This document shows, in pieces, positions 11,401-14,318 of a DNA stretch of 20,345 nucleotides. This DNA comes from a virus, in the IMG/VR virus record IMGVR_UViG_3300047562_003853, positions 1-20,345 of that record, one strand, 5' to 3'. The position numbers and the translations under genes are program-made. The first letter of the stretch is position 1, and the number at the start of each line of letters is the position of its first letter. The notes beneath the pieces are model-generated. The model did not search any database. It saw nothing but the letters and a program-made list of their open reading frames with translations, and was not told the DNA's origin.

Positions 11401-11529
11401 TTTAAATGGTCTTAGAGGAGAATTTCCTCTATTATCTAAAGCATCTGTAGCGTTAAAGTCATCAGGTGAGACATATAGATATTTTCCTGTCTTACTTGAG
11501 TAAAGATTATCAAGTCTTGTAAGAGCCAT
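2458..11529 (-). CDS. Giant virion structural / tail-fibre-like protein (3,023 aa)
   Basis: The start chosen is the ATG of MALTRLDNLYSS. An upstream in-frame TTG (11580) would translate through the TATAAATA late-promoter motif and is rejected. The N-terminus (about residues 10-90: LYVSPDD, RPFKTIQRAFIEVARYSY, IMLMPGDHYID) has the pectate-lyase-like parallel beta-helix style of cyanophage fibre proteins. Residues about 400-560 continue it (STWGQCGMWANGAKATGFKS, HLRV-type turns, SGGDMSITNSNSNFG). A helical patch follows near 690-770 (CRRDIGYYVDAVVKDLRLGG). Residues about 2460-2510 (SGAQGAGSG ... ITDIVERGSGY) form a Gly-rich beta module also seen in the gp5-like protein. Residues about 2650-2890 carry fibre repeats of the F-x-V-x-x-x-TGN-x-x-x-xG type, and the last ~110 residues look like a tip domain (YFVDTSANTLIKLPSNAQ). 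First gene of a late operon. A structural role is well supported; which fibre or appendage is not known. Confidence 0.85.
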   Translation of the reverse strand: MALTRLDNLYSSKTGKYLYVSPDDFNATDALDNRGNSPLRPFKTIQRAFIEVARYSYLPGKNNDRFDQFSIMLMPGDHYIDNRPGLVNYTATTNPTLESDLPIFNFDQTNGEWDDNSILDLSNSNNVLYKFNASTGGAIVPRGCSLVGYDLRRTIIRPLFVPDPADGNEGRTSIFNLTGGCYLWQFTIKDGDLSENSPLFNTQKNVGEVYYKADDSSKKQIPEYSHHKICIMEYADNSDLDLFYEKVGTAFSKYQPSIDEGEFEPLVQENRIVGPLSDTRVIESIKPTNTGTGVTFTVTTKINHGYFEGQYVAILNTGLDEELNGTVKITSIDNLNPKVFTYEIVGKVAGAFGLVDNQVYTTSNGLDTNCVAQAEIDSVESASPYVFNCSIRSTWGQCGMWANGAKATGFKSMVVAQYTGVSLQKDDRAFIRYDRFTNTWNEASLTDAFATVPYHTKGDAYWKDDWRNFHIRASEDSFIQCVSVFAVGFFDHFLMESGGDMSITNSNSNFGNTSLHAIGHKGYSFNQDKGGYISHIVPPEEIVGGYVDDPNKDSINSEKIPYYTIDILATNDSTNKTKLYLSGDDLTNPANRPAASLGGYRIGARSDERLFVKLDPASSGGSDKFYSILEPSGFETYTVSMDILNPPEIISDSSFNKRQDSANRIEANKILIQNEVYQYITRKYPTLTQKTTINIEKCRRDIGYYVDAVVKDLRLGGNINTIQAAESYYVAGELTYIENELTETTEALRYTKDHCIAAMRNYDFLIENCTTVQNSAVVNVGDTSGLVIGMRVQEYASTSFEDGKPKDGSNPIVTNIQADTYIKRIIDSQTIELGSIGSFLNSGSVVNAKLSSSSAYLYFELLTGIFDEVSKDDTLVQDTTVPECNDIASTIDQYFVDIIQILSVGLDNNVEKIEPEINISSLASRATVFTLAGGNPTNFETGTPVRLVPKAKPGTIPDKRVIRLPDGFETNKKYYIIAPGRNTYPENYGFAGDQTKQSVFNGSDQTKFMLASSKENAAAGIYIYSPETDSIDPDVEIQLQKFVLDDDYDLHTYKCTATGIEVETDVAHIFDVPAVGVTPQLIFFRLGDDTSTLPQTASGEVDTNTFYYARYIDKNKFSVHESQSDAIFNIKALNFVTNTGKNFRVYANKRNSPLRFDPTYTDDTNNSGLWYLNVKDDSIDNTQNIISRLQSTIGDYADDSGKIRTNDTWFERVIDNRDKKDRVYRLRYVIPEYLTTVRDPLNGFVLKIRTDDTRRLLPQKITLVPKDDQSPDLAIFFNSNPENANEQLGLTSDEYEGLSIVPSYDPYLLPKTVNSSKTKSRIAFDIQSAFKNDDGNLEIVAFNYSINNQQIKNENLTVVKIKSPQGGSFNAKDFTFDSTTLVTWTGYSSGTGYVHAFLEYESEYYLILKQISGSIKYNKIQATTFEQGSTFADLDAAPDSVGSVDGKSKSDRNDYLYRVAGANAYTLVPGDEITDDADNVYLISQVEDVGEIEDTFYIFDIDEIQERIPGQQDGIYYLTCVKGNISPYPTGAGVGTNFRNFKFSQPISQLYPLNYKNDPLWYKELNTSFNDPPATICAADNYVHGLVRTNDAKNSETKEVIYDLVETAAFGGSSYTLDNKIEARLGNAVSGSEDRLIPIKGDNEYPSQSKVYVELRRPSIARSGNHTFEYLGFGPGNYSTGFPLRQEVILSDLQDFYAQSKKEDGGIVFYTGLNSNGDLYIGNRKINAITGEETFLEKADLLDSNDEDDDLGGALVTTFDTPVTFNNNITVNGESTFNNPILVNVPVDEGTPIRVYSKVDSENGDDITLDRSSYRPFDSGDITLGNNRVKSAIYELTGRSIPGLIGQSYTIRSHFTNSSPSNTTPNQTLELNVNDPTSSRFSATQFVVYGDSEDPKAGDILLKGSEVGRTGSLGWIFASGYTNESAAVDTVVTDGTNKVKINWKGSATNFALNISKSSKIRINGFPNPAINGTWDVDSATYDPAAEEVTIIIGSTISALSYTWQGGSKLEVGNSVWKEAGLLGVEAIRTDTDAIGEYKLGVNTVARSLHSDCLRGFTSDLVDPRANLDVVGNVFISGKKILSYLTEPSATKTETAQDNALIVGGDSDNPDDFSTFRVSTTDLVVADQGITYRTGGRVGINTKADSNTFGLDRNFVVIGDGRITGNFLIEKDISVDGGDVNSTSETFNLIQANVKNLNFANDAQVVKAFSGTTTSSQVIEFGTKSLGQDVYIGSSATQKTKLLIHNASSNAEVKIATVPDEVTSSCDIEIGGAFSAGGAGRVSELKIATKNVILDGELTIGNYYSEGSTGNPARLRSRVAEVDLFTSDLNTQVSIATSCPDLRLGGLGGSTVIRNALKVQSSLNVDSNIKLIGGLNAGIVEVQRGRFSTTVSTHSVGDLSNQNIDVFKYVSTGRFVNTSGEGVWGGESFKVAGGGVVIITGISGEDSNRNSGTYPNVAPVYSGAQGAGSGLLLNIVVDDNGGVTITDIVERGSGYAQSEVLRIPDSALGNGGAVDVEFTIADVTLPGVNYVLPISTSSVSDFSIDDLLLLDRGNINSPDTIGVVGQPGYTTGLRNQQYSELVRVVRIINLTDPNAAGGYALEVTRGLFGTTAWTNHPEDTVIAKIDRQPNASYLTGIDTNQDGNLDVPSAGMPNSNTDLRIGVAEFGGVLTTSDYLFIDGNEILSIQELISTDIQSLIITTGDANPEVRTFVVESTTGNISSLGSLALGAGYNKFTVNGSNGNTNIAGTLTTENSITLNGSTIVGTQKFIITDGTNTKFSVDSATGNLVINGGNIDIFQNNGTTQVLKFVNSSGDFTTYGSLSALGTGLSTFGGSIKADGGLELNFQDGAGKTTADAELSINNTNGTEIFKVSNNGSVKIAGVENFFSSSGGRRWQYVNTSVVSAQANFGYFVDTSANTLIKLPSNAQMGDTVHIIDIGGNLSNTVSMIVRAPDNTGVQGDNTNTGTELLTGVTDTLAGYTTNAGELVVQTPRAAFTLVYAAAADLNNNTATPASKVGWYLMEV

Positions 11530-11569
11530 AATTACCGAAACCCTGGGCTGCGTGTATTCTTCTTCAAAG

Positions 11570-11577
11570 TATTTATA
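11570..11577 (-). promoter_or_regulatory. T4-type late promoter TATAAATA
   Basis: On the minus strand this reads TATAAATA, a perfect match to the T4 late promoter element used by a gp55-type sigma factor. It lies just after the terminator hairpin and about 40 nt before the ATG of the giant fibre gene, giving an expected leader of roughly 30-35 nt. It is the only perfect copy I noticed in the window's intergenic DNA, and it decides the start of the giant gene. Confidence 0.8.
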
Positions 11578-11580
11578 CAA

Positions 11581-11604
11581 TAAAGCCTCCCTGTTAAGGA
11601 GGCT
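11581..11604 (-). terminator. Hairpin terminator closing the tRNA island
   Basis: On the minus strand the arms AGCCTCC and GGAGGCT form a perfect 7-bp GC-rich stem around a 7-nt loop (TTAACAG), followed by a short T-rich run (TTTATT). It sits between tRNA-Asn and the late promoter of the giant gene, so it would stop island transcripts before the late operon. The U tract is short, so termination may be partial. Confidence 0.65.
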
Positions 11605-11629
11605 CTATCGCACACGGAAGGGTAGGTTC

Positions 11630-11645
11630 TTGGCAGTATCGCCAA
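11630..11645 (-). other. Hairpin abutting the tRNA-Asn 3' end
   Basis: The minus-strand arms TTGGC and GCCAA pair around a 6-nt loop (GATACT), starting immediately after the tRNA discriminator base. Five base pairs could arise by chance, but hairpins at the same place follow four other tRNAs here. Possibly a processing signal or 3'-end protector. Confidence 0.45.
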
Positions 11646-11717
11646 CTCCACAGCCTGGATTCGAACCAGGGACCAAGTGATTAACAGTCACCGACTCTAC
11701 CGCTGAGCTACTGTGGA
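11646..11717 (-). tRNA. tRNA-Asn (GUU)
   Basis: 72 nt. Acceptor TCCACAG pairs with CTGTGGA, discriminator G. D arm GCTC-AGCGGTA-GAGT; anticodon stem GGTGA/TCACT with loop CTGTTAA (anticodon GTT); T arm has the canonical GGTTCGAAT loop. CCA is not encoded (the next bases are TTG). Last tRNA of the island in transcription order; 4 nt separate it from the hairpin at the end of orf46. Confidence 0.96.
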
Positions 11718-11721
11718 ATAT

Positions 11722-11745
11722 AAGTCAAAAACTATCTTTTGACTT
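11722..11745 (-). other. 9-bp hairpin over the orf46 stop, just 5' of tRNA-Asn
   Basis: The minus-strand arms AAGTCAAAA and TTTTGACTT form a perfect 9-bp stem with a 6-nt loop. The stem contains the TGA of orf46, and its 3' end lies 4 nt before tRNA-Asn. There is no T-run, so it looks more like a processing or stability element than a terminator. Confidence 0.5.
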
Positions 11746-11865
11746 AATTTTAACCCACTGCAAAAGATTTAAATATTCAAAGCGATTATCTTCATCTTTT
11801 TTTTCAATTAATGCCTCAAGTGCTTCGATAACCATTTCGTGATCTTTTTTAGAAAGTAACGTCAT
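11725..11865 (-). CDS. Small hypothetical protein, orf46 (46 aa)
   Basis: The reading frame starts MTLLSKKDHEMVIEALEALI and ends QWVKIKSKDSF, between tRNA-Leu(UAG) and tRNA-Asn. A good Shine-Dalgarno, GAGG, stands 7 nt before the ATG, which is the main reason to accept so short a gene. The chain is almost wholly helical in character: an amphipathic first helix (residues 6-22), a charged turn (EKKDEDNR), then a second helix (FEYLNLLQWVKI). It resembles the many small helical-hairpin proteins of T4-like cyanophages, but I cannot assign a function. No membrane segment or Cys motif. The stop codon is inside a 9-bp hairpin. Upstream, CTATAAAAATC could serve as an AT-rich promoter element, though no -35 partner is clear. 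Confidence 0.7.
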   Translation of the reverse strand: MTLLSKKDHEMVIEALEALIEKKDEDNRFEYLNLLQWVKIKSKDSF

Positions 11866-11935
11866 TTTCTTACCTCGACTTTTTGGCGATTTTTATAGCG
11901 GAGAATTTTTTCCCCGTTTAGTGGATTTGAAAAAC

Positions 11936-11956
11936 GAATTTGAAAAAATCAAATTC
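11936..11956 (-). other. 8-bp hairpin 1 nt after tRNA-Leu(UAG)
   Basis: The arms GAATTTGA and TCAAATTC form a perfect 8-bp stem with a 5-nt T loop on the minus strand (5 A on plus), 1 nt after the tRNA 3' end. Same arm and loop size as the hairpin after tRNA-Leu(UAA). No T-run follows. Confidence 0.55.
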
Positions 11957-11957
11957 A

Positions 11958-12039
11958 TGTCGATGAGAGGACTTGAACCTCCACGTCCGAAGACACTGGA
12001 ACCTAAACCCAGTGCGTCTACCAATTCCGCCACATCGAC
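11958..12039 (-). tRNA. tRNA-Leu (UAG)
   Basis: 82 nt, class II. Acceptor GTCGATG/CATCGAC, discriminator A; D arm with the Leu-type GGCGGAATTGGTAGACGC signature; anticodon arm CTGGG-TTTAGGT-TCCAG (anticodon TAG); long variable arm; T loop TTCAAGT. CCA is not encoded. It lies between orf70 and orf46. Confidence 0.96.
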
Positions 12040-12042
12040 ATA

Positions 12043-12255
12043 CTATGGGTTTGAACTTACAAAAGCATTAATGACTTCTGCTTGCTTCAAAACTTTTCGT
12101 AGAGATGGAAACTCTGGAAGGTCCATCTTAACTTGGTTCATAGAATTTTCATTCCATGTTCTTGCAAAGTCATAATCAACGCAGAACTCATCGTTCAACA
12201 TATTATATGCTTGCTTGAAAATTTCGAAACGAAGTTCGTAAGGTGTTTTACTCAT
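12043..12255 (-). CDS. Conserved-type small cyanophage protein, orf70 (70 aa)
   Basis: Starts MSKTPYELRFEIFKQAYNML and ends VLKQAEVINAFVSSNP. From memory, a family of small T4-like cyanophage proteins begins MSKTPYEIR and ends with a helix leading to an xLNxFVSN-type tail; this protein fits both ends, with a shortened middle (PEFPSLRKV corresponds to the usual Pro/Phe-rich linker). No function is known to me. The open frame extends upstream to 12327, but that would read through the tRNA-like element, so the ATG at 12255 is preferred. The upstream region is a purine-rich AAGAGAAAAAC without a classic Shine-Dalgarno. It ends 3 nt before tRNA-Leu(UAG), so gene and tRNA are probably on one transcript. 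Confidence 0.75.
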   Translation of the reverse strand: MSKTPYELRFEIFKQAYNMLNDEFCVDYDFARTWNENSMNQVKMDLPEFPSLRKVLKQAEVINAFVSSNP

Positions 12256-12282
12256 TGTTTTTCTCTTGTGTGTTTGTGTGTT

Positions 12283-12355
12283 ACCCCTGGCTGGGAATCG
12301 AACCCAGTTCCCATGTGTGTTGTCCACCCGTCCTTACCAATAGACCACGCAGGGG
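12283..12355 (-). pseudogene. tRNA-like element, degenerate anticodon arm
   Basis: Length (73 nt), T arm (CTGGG-TTCGATT-CCCAG) and acceptor (CCCCTGC/CCAGGGG, six pairs plus a C-C mismatch, discriminator T) are tRNA-like, and the D region (GGTCTATTGGTAAGGAC) looks like Glu/Gln tRNAs. The anticodon arm does not fold: canonical positions give GGTGG opposite ACATG and a loop ACAACAC that lacks U33. The only local hairpin is GTG-GACAACA-CAC, shifted from the standard register. I cannot assign an amino acid. It may be a decayed or recombinant tRNA, or a tRNA mimic with another role. Confidence 0.6.
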
Positions 12356-12516
12356 GAGTGACCCCTCTGTTTGAGCATCATCTGGCGTCCCAGGATAGGC
12401 TTGAGGGGTGTTGCTGATGGAGTAAGCGTAATATACCTCAAGGATATAACAGAGACTTACCCTCTATCTACGACGCTACGGAAGATACCCGTAGTAGAAG
12501 TTGGTATTACTACCAA
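12356..12516 (-). other. Structured intergenic region with several inverted repeats
   Basis: No credible gene lies between tRNA-Thr and the tRNA-like element. Instead, the 161 nt hold several small inverted repeats: TTGGTA/TACCAA (12501-12516), CTACGG/CCGTAG with a 7-nt loop (12476-12494), AGAG/CTCT (12451-12465), a bulged ATATCC/GGTATAT (12431-12447) and a long-range 7-bp ACCCCTC/GAGGGGT (12361-12409) enclosing CTGG/CCAG. This could be spacer RNA with processing signals, remains of lost tRNAs, or a small structured RNA. No TTCRA T-loop signature was found. Confidence 0.4.
12501..12516 (-). other. Hairpin abutting the tRNA-Thr 3' end
   Basis: Perfect 6-bp stem, TTGGTA and TACCAA, with tetraloop GTAA on the minus strand, starting directly after the tRNA-Thr discriminator. 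No T-run. Confidence 0.5.
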
Positions 12517-12590
12517 AGCCTACGGTCGGACTTGAACCGACGACCTACGGTTTACAAAACCGTTGCTCTATCCAGCTGAGCTACACAGGC
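12517..12590 (-). tRNA. tRNA-Thr (UGU)
   Basis: 74 nt. Acceptor GCCTGTG/CGTAGGC (two G-U pairs), discriminator T; D arm GCTCAGCTGGATAGAGC; anticodon loop TTTGTAA (anticodon TGT) on an ACGGT/ACCGT-type stem; T arm GTCGG-TTCAAGT-CCGAC. CCA is not encoded. Its first 10 nt overlap the end of cpeT, including the cpeT stop codon. Confidence 0.95.
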
Positions 12591-13105
12591 ATTCTTGCAA
12601 ATTCAAATCTACCATATTTAGATCCCCAAATTTGATGATTATGCTTAACACATATCCCTTTATCTATAACATAATAAAAATTCTTAGTCAATTCAACATT
12701 AGTTTGAAGATAAGTTTCTCTACCTCTCCAGTTTACAAAACATTCGCATCCAGTGGTTCCTCCAATAAAACTTTCGTTTACATATTCAAATATGGTATCA
12801 CATCCTTCTTTTTTTGTCAACTGGTTTCTAGTCAATAATTCTAAATTTTTTCCATTCCTATAATTTTGTTTATCAAGAATTTCATAATTTAAAACAGTAA
12901 TTTTATTATTAGATAAAATTGGTTCTAAAACAAATTGACGATAAGGAAGACCTGGTTGATAATTATAAGCTTGTTCACCATAGTATAACCCATCACCTAT
13001 ATCTATATGAGTAATGTTTATATGTGCATAACGACTTGGATACGAAAATGCTTGTATTTTGTTACTAAATTTTCCAGAAAGATATTGTTTAAAAAGTTCA
13101 ATCAT
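12581..13105 (-). CDS. cpeT: CpeT/CpcT-family phycobiliprotein lyase (174 aa)
   Basis: CpeT/CpcT (T-type) lyases attach or chaperone phycobilins for conserved cysteines of phycobiliprotein beta subunits. The family pattern is present along the whole chain: YLSGKFSNKIQAF (8-20), a YAHINITHIDI strand, then GLYYGEQAYNYQPGLPYRQF with the conserved PYRQ, then LELLTRNQLTKKEGCD, TTGCECFVNWRGRETYLQTN, and the C-terminal D-x-G ... WGS-x-x-G-x-FEF motif. Length is normal for the family. The ATG overlaps the end of orf90 by 8 nt, implying translational coupling. The last 10 nt, with the stop, lie inside tRNA-Thr. CpeT proteins are known from Prochlorococcus phages. With pebS in the same operon it probably handles phycoerythrobilin; the target protein cannot be read from sequence. 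Confidence 0.93.
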   Translation of the reverse strand: MIELFKQYLSGKFSNKIQAFSYPSRYAHINITHIDIGDGLYYGEQAYNYQPGLPYRQFVLEPILSNNKITVLNYEILDKQNYRNGKNLELLTRNQLTKKEGCDTIFEYVNESFIGGTTGCECFVNWRGRETYLQTNVELTKNFYYVIDKGICVKHNHQIWGSKYGRFEFARMPV

Positions 13106-13370
13106 CTGTTGGTAATAAATTAGGATTATCTACATCAATTTGAAACATCAGTGGATGTGCTTCTTCTGTTACCAAATAACTAGAACACAAATAAAGATCT
13201 TCATCAGTATAATCTCTACTGGCGAGAGCTTCTGTTTGTATTGTTGGATGATCTTGTACAATTTGAGGAAGCTCATCAAAAGTATATGGCATTCCTTGTA
13301 TAAAGTACATTCTCACAACTTGCCCCATGTAGAAACAATATGATTGAGTGAGTTTGTACTTGTATTTCAT
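13098..13370 (-). CDS. Hypothetical protein between pebS and cpeT, orf90 (90 aa)
   Basis: I do not recognise this protein. It starts MKYKYKLTQSYCFYMGQVVR and is rich in Tyr, Met and acidic residues, with a short hydrophobic patch (YFIQGMPYTF) and an acidic C-terminus ending in NPNLLPTDD. It has two Cys, no evident signal peptide and no membrane segment. It starts 1 nt after the pebS stop and overlaps cpeT by 8 nt, so it is almost certainly co-translated with both pigment genes. That position suggests, without proving, a role linked to bilin synthesis, transfer or the lyase. It could equally be an unrelated small phage protein caught in the operon. Confidence 0.75.
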   Translation of the reverse strand: MKYKYKLTQSYCFYMGQVVRMYFIQGMPYTFDELPQIVQDHPTIQTEALASRDYTDEDLYLCSSYLVTEEAHPLMFQIDVDNPNLLPTDD

Positions 13371-13371
13371 T

Positions 13372-14016
13372 TTACTCTACCTTTGCGTAAGAAAACAAAA
13401 AATTATTTACATAATTCTTTGCGAATTCTTTACCAAATCTTATTTCCATAAATCCAATAACTGGATCTAATTTATGCATATAAGTGTCAAAATCTATGAA
13501 TTCGTTTTCTTCATTGTTAATTGGTTTACTACTATCTAGTAATTTATTATAGACTTTTACATATTTTGTAAAATCTTCTAAGTAATTATCTACTTCATGT
13601 ATAGTACATTTTTTAACGTAGATATATCTAGAAAAATGATTTCCTGGTTGAAAAAATCTAATGTCCTTAGTTATACCAGCATAATCTTTTAATGATTCTT
13701 CAACAATCGAATGATTGAAGTCATAATTTTCAGTTGGATGCTGGAAATCAAAAACAATGATAACTTTTTTCTCCATAAAAGCCATAAGATCTATACCAAA
13801 ACATGGCAAATTTTTACCAGTTTTTGGATAAATTATATTATTGTAAATATATTCATTTTCACCAGATTCAACATAAGTTTCTCTGGACTTTAAAATATAT
13901 TTTCCAGTATATAATTTAGATTCTAATTTAGAATCTTTATTTGAATGATTACTGGAATGAATTACATTCATATCCAAAGTATCATATAAAATGTTTTTGT
14001 AATTATTCCAAATCAT
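13372..14016 (-). CDS. pebS: Phycoerythrobilin synthase PebS (ferredoxin-dependent bilin reductase, 214 aa)
   Basis: PebS reduces biliverdin IX-alpha in two ferredoxin-dependent steps to phycoerythrobilin. The core closely follows P-SSM2 PebS as I recall it: IWNNYKNIL (2-10), TGKYILKSRE (37-46), IYPKTGKNLPCFGIDLM (62-78), KKVIIVFDFQHP (83-94), FFQPGNHFSRYIYV (121-134), DFDTYMHKLDP (175-185) and NFLFSY at the end. The two catalytic aspartates (Asp105 and Asp206 in P-SSM2 PebS) correspond to D76 and D184. The protein is about 20 residues shorter than P-SSM2 PebS (233 aa), lacking its N-terminal lead and part of the following loop. The start is the ATG before IWNNY; the frame stays open upstream, but only through tRNA-Leu. 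No clear Shine-Dalgarno. First gene of pebS-orf90-cpeT. PcyA or PebA is less likely given the PebS-like core. Confidence 0.93.
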   Translation of the reverse strand: MIWNNYKNILYDTLDMNVIHSSNHSNKDSKLESKLYTGKYILKSRETYVESGENEYIYNNIIYPKTGKNLPCFGIDLMAFMEKKVIIVFDFQHPTENYDFNHSIVEESLKDYAGITKDIRFFQPGNHFSRYIYVKKCTIHEVDNYLEDFTKYVKVYNKLLDSSKPINNEENEFIDFDTYMHKLDPVIGFMEIRFGKEFAKNYVNNFLFSYAKVE

Positions 14017-14030
14017 ACAAATAAAGTAGT

Positions 14031-14051
14031 CAACAATACTATTTATTGTTG
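14031..14051 (-). other. 8-bp hairpin 2 nt after tRNA-Leu(UAA), in the pebS leader
   Basis: The arms CAACAATA and TATTGTTG form a perfect 8-bp stem with loop AATAG on the minus strand. It lies between the tRNA 3' end (2 nt away) and the pebS ATG (14 nt away), so it could act in tRNA 3' processing, pebS mRNA 5' stability, or both. Confidence 0.55.
14040..14047 (-). promoter_or_regulatory. Possible late-promoter-like motif before pebS
   Basis: Reads AATAAATA on the minus strand, one mismatch from TATAAATA, 23 nt before the pebS ATG. It overlaps the hairpin above, so its AT-rich match may be incidental. Weak evidence. Confidence 0.25.
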
Positions 14052-14053
14052 AA

Positions 14054-14138
14054 TAGGGACGGGGGGACTTGAACCCCCACGGGCTTAATGCCCAACAGAT
14101 TTTAAGTCTGGTGTGTCTACCGATTCCACCACATCCCC
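14054..14138 (-). tRNA. tRNA-Leu (UAA)
   Basis: 85 nt, class II. Acceptor GGGGATG/CGTCCCT, discriminator A; Leu-type D arm (GGTGGAATCGGTAGACAC); anticodon arm CCAGA-CTTAAAA-TCTGT (anticodon TAA); variable arm stem GGGC/GCCC; T arm GGGGG-TTCAAGT-CCCCC. CCA is not encoded. Preceded by a terminator-like hairpin and followed by the 14031-14051 hairpin. Confidence 0.96.
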
Positions 14139-14157
14139 AAAAAAAGCCTTTCGGCTT
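14139..14157 (-). terminator. Rho-independent-type terminator before tRNA-Leu(UAA)
   Basis: On the minus strand, AAGCC-GAAA-GGCTT is a 5-bp stem closed by a GNRA tetraloop and followed by five more T (seven T in a row in all). It sits 5 nt upstream of tRNA-Leu(UAA), so it would limit transcription from the island promoter into pebS-cpeT. The upstream GGCTT at 14188-14192 could compete for the AAGCC arm. Confidence 0.6.
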
Positions 14158-14239
14158 GTATATGAATCCAAACCATGAACAACGAGGAAGCCTAAACCTC
14201 GCTTCGACAAGCTTAACACAGAATGCTAGGCTTGTCAAG
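14158..14239 (-). promoter_or_regulatory. Leader with possible promoter and competing hairpins
   Basis: Between tRNA-Met and the terminator hairpin the minus strand carries TTGACA (14233-14238), a 17-nt spacer and a weak -10, TAAGCT (14210-14215). GACAAGC/GCTTGTC (14206-14236) pair starting 3 nt after tRNA-Met. Two mutually exclusive stems follow: CGAGG/CCTCG (14183-14201) and GAAGC/GCTTC (14187-14205). A GGCTT at 14188-14192 can also pair with the terminator's 5' arm. Together this resembles an attenuator, but that is inference. Confidence 0.35.
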
Positions 14240-14312
14240 TGCAGGTTGTGGGGATCGAACCCACCTTAGCCGAATTATGAGTTCGGTGCTTTCGCCAGAG
14301 AGCTAAACCTGC
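14240..14312 (-). tRNA. tRNA-Met (CAU)
   Basis: 73 nt. Acceptor GCAGGTT/AACCTGC, discriminator A; anticodon arm CCGAA-CTCATAA-TTCGG (anticodon CAT); T arm GTGGG-TTCGATC-CCCAC. The D stem is weak (GCTC/AAGC). The paired first acceptor base and the lack of three consecutive G-C pairs in the anticodon stem favour an elongator Met tRNA; a lysidine-modified Ile tRNA is unlikely because a tRNA-Ile(UAU) lies next to it. CCA is not encoded. Confidence 0.93.
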
Positions 14313-14318
14313 AACAGG

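Noticed and set aside
11530-11580. TTG start adding 17 residues to the giant gene
   Set aside because: The added codons (Tyr-Lys-Tyr) are the TATAAATA promoter itself; the ATG of MALTRLDN is a typical start.
12256-12327. Upstream extension of orf70 by 24 residues
   Set aside because: It would overlap the tRNA-like element, and the MSKTPYE start fits the remembered family.
11921-12417. Plus-strand open frames across the tRNA region (11921-12175, 12133-12417), and a similar one at 14069-14269
   Set aside because: They are antisense to tRNAs and orf70, have no ribosome site, and have compositions dictated by the tRNA sequences.
12563-12838. Plus-strand frame antisense to cpeT
   Set aside because: It is a shadow of a strongly recognised gene on the other strand, with no start signal.
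14017-14238. Upstream extension of the pebS frame by 74 residues
   Set aside because: It reads through tRNA-Leu(UAA) and the terminator hairpin, and PebS similarity starts only at IWNNY just after the ATG at 14016.
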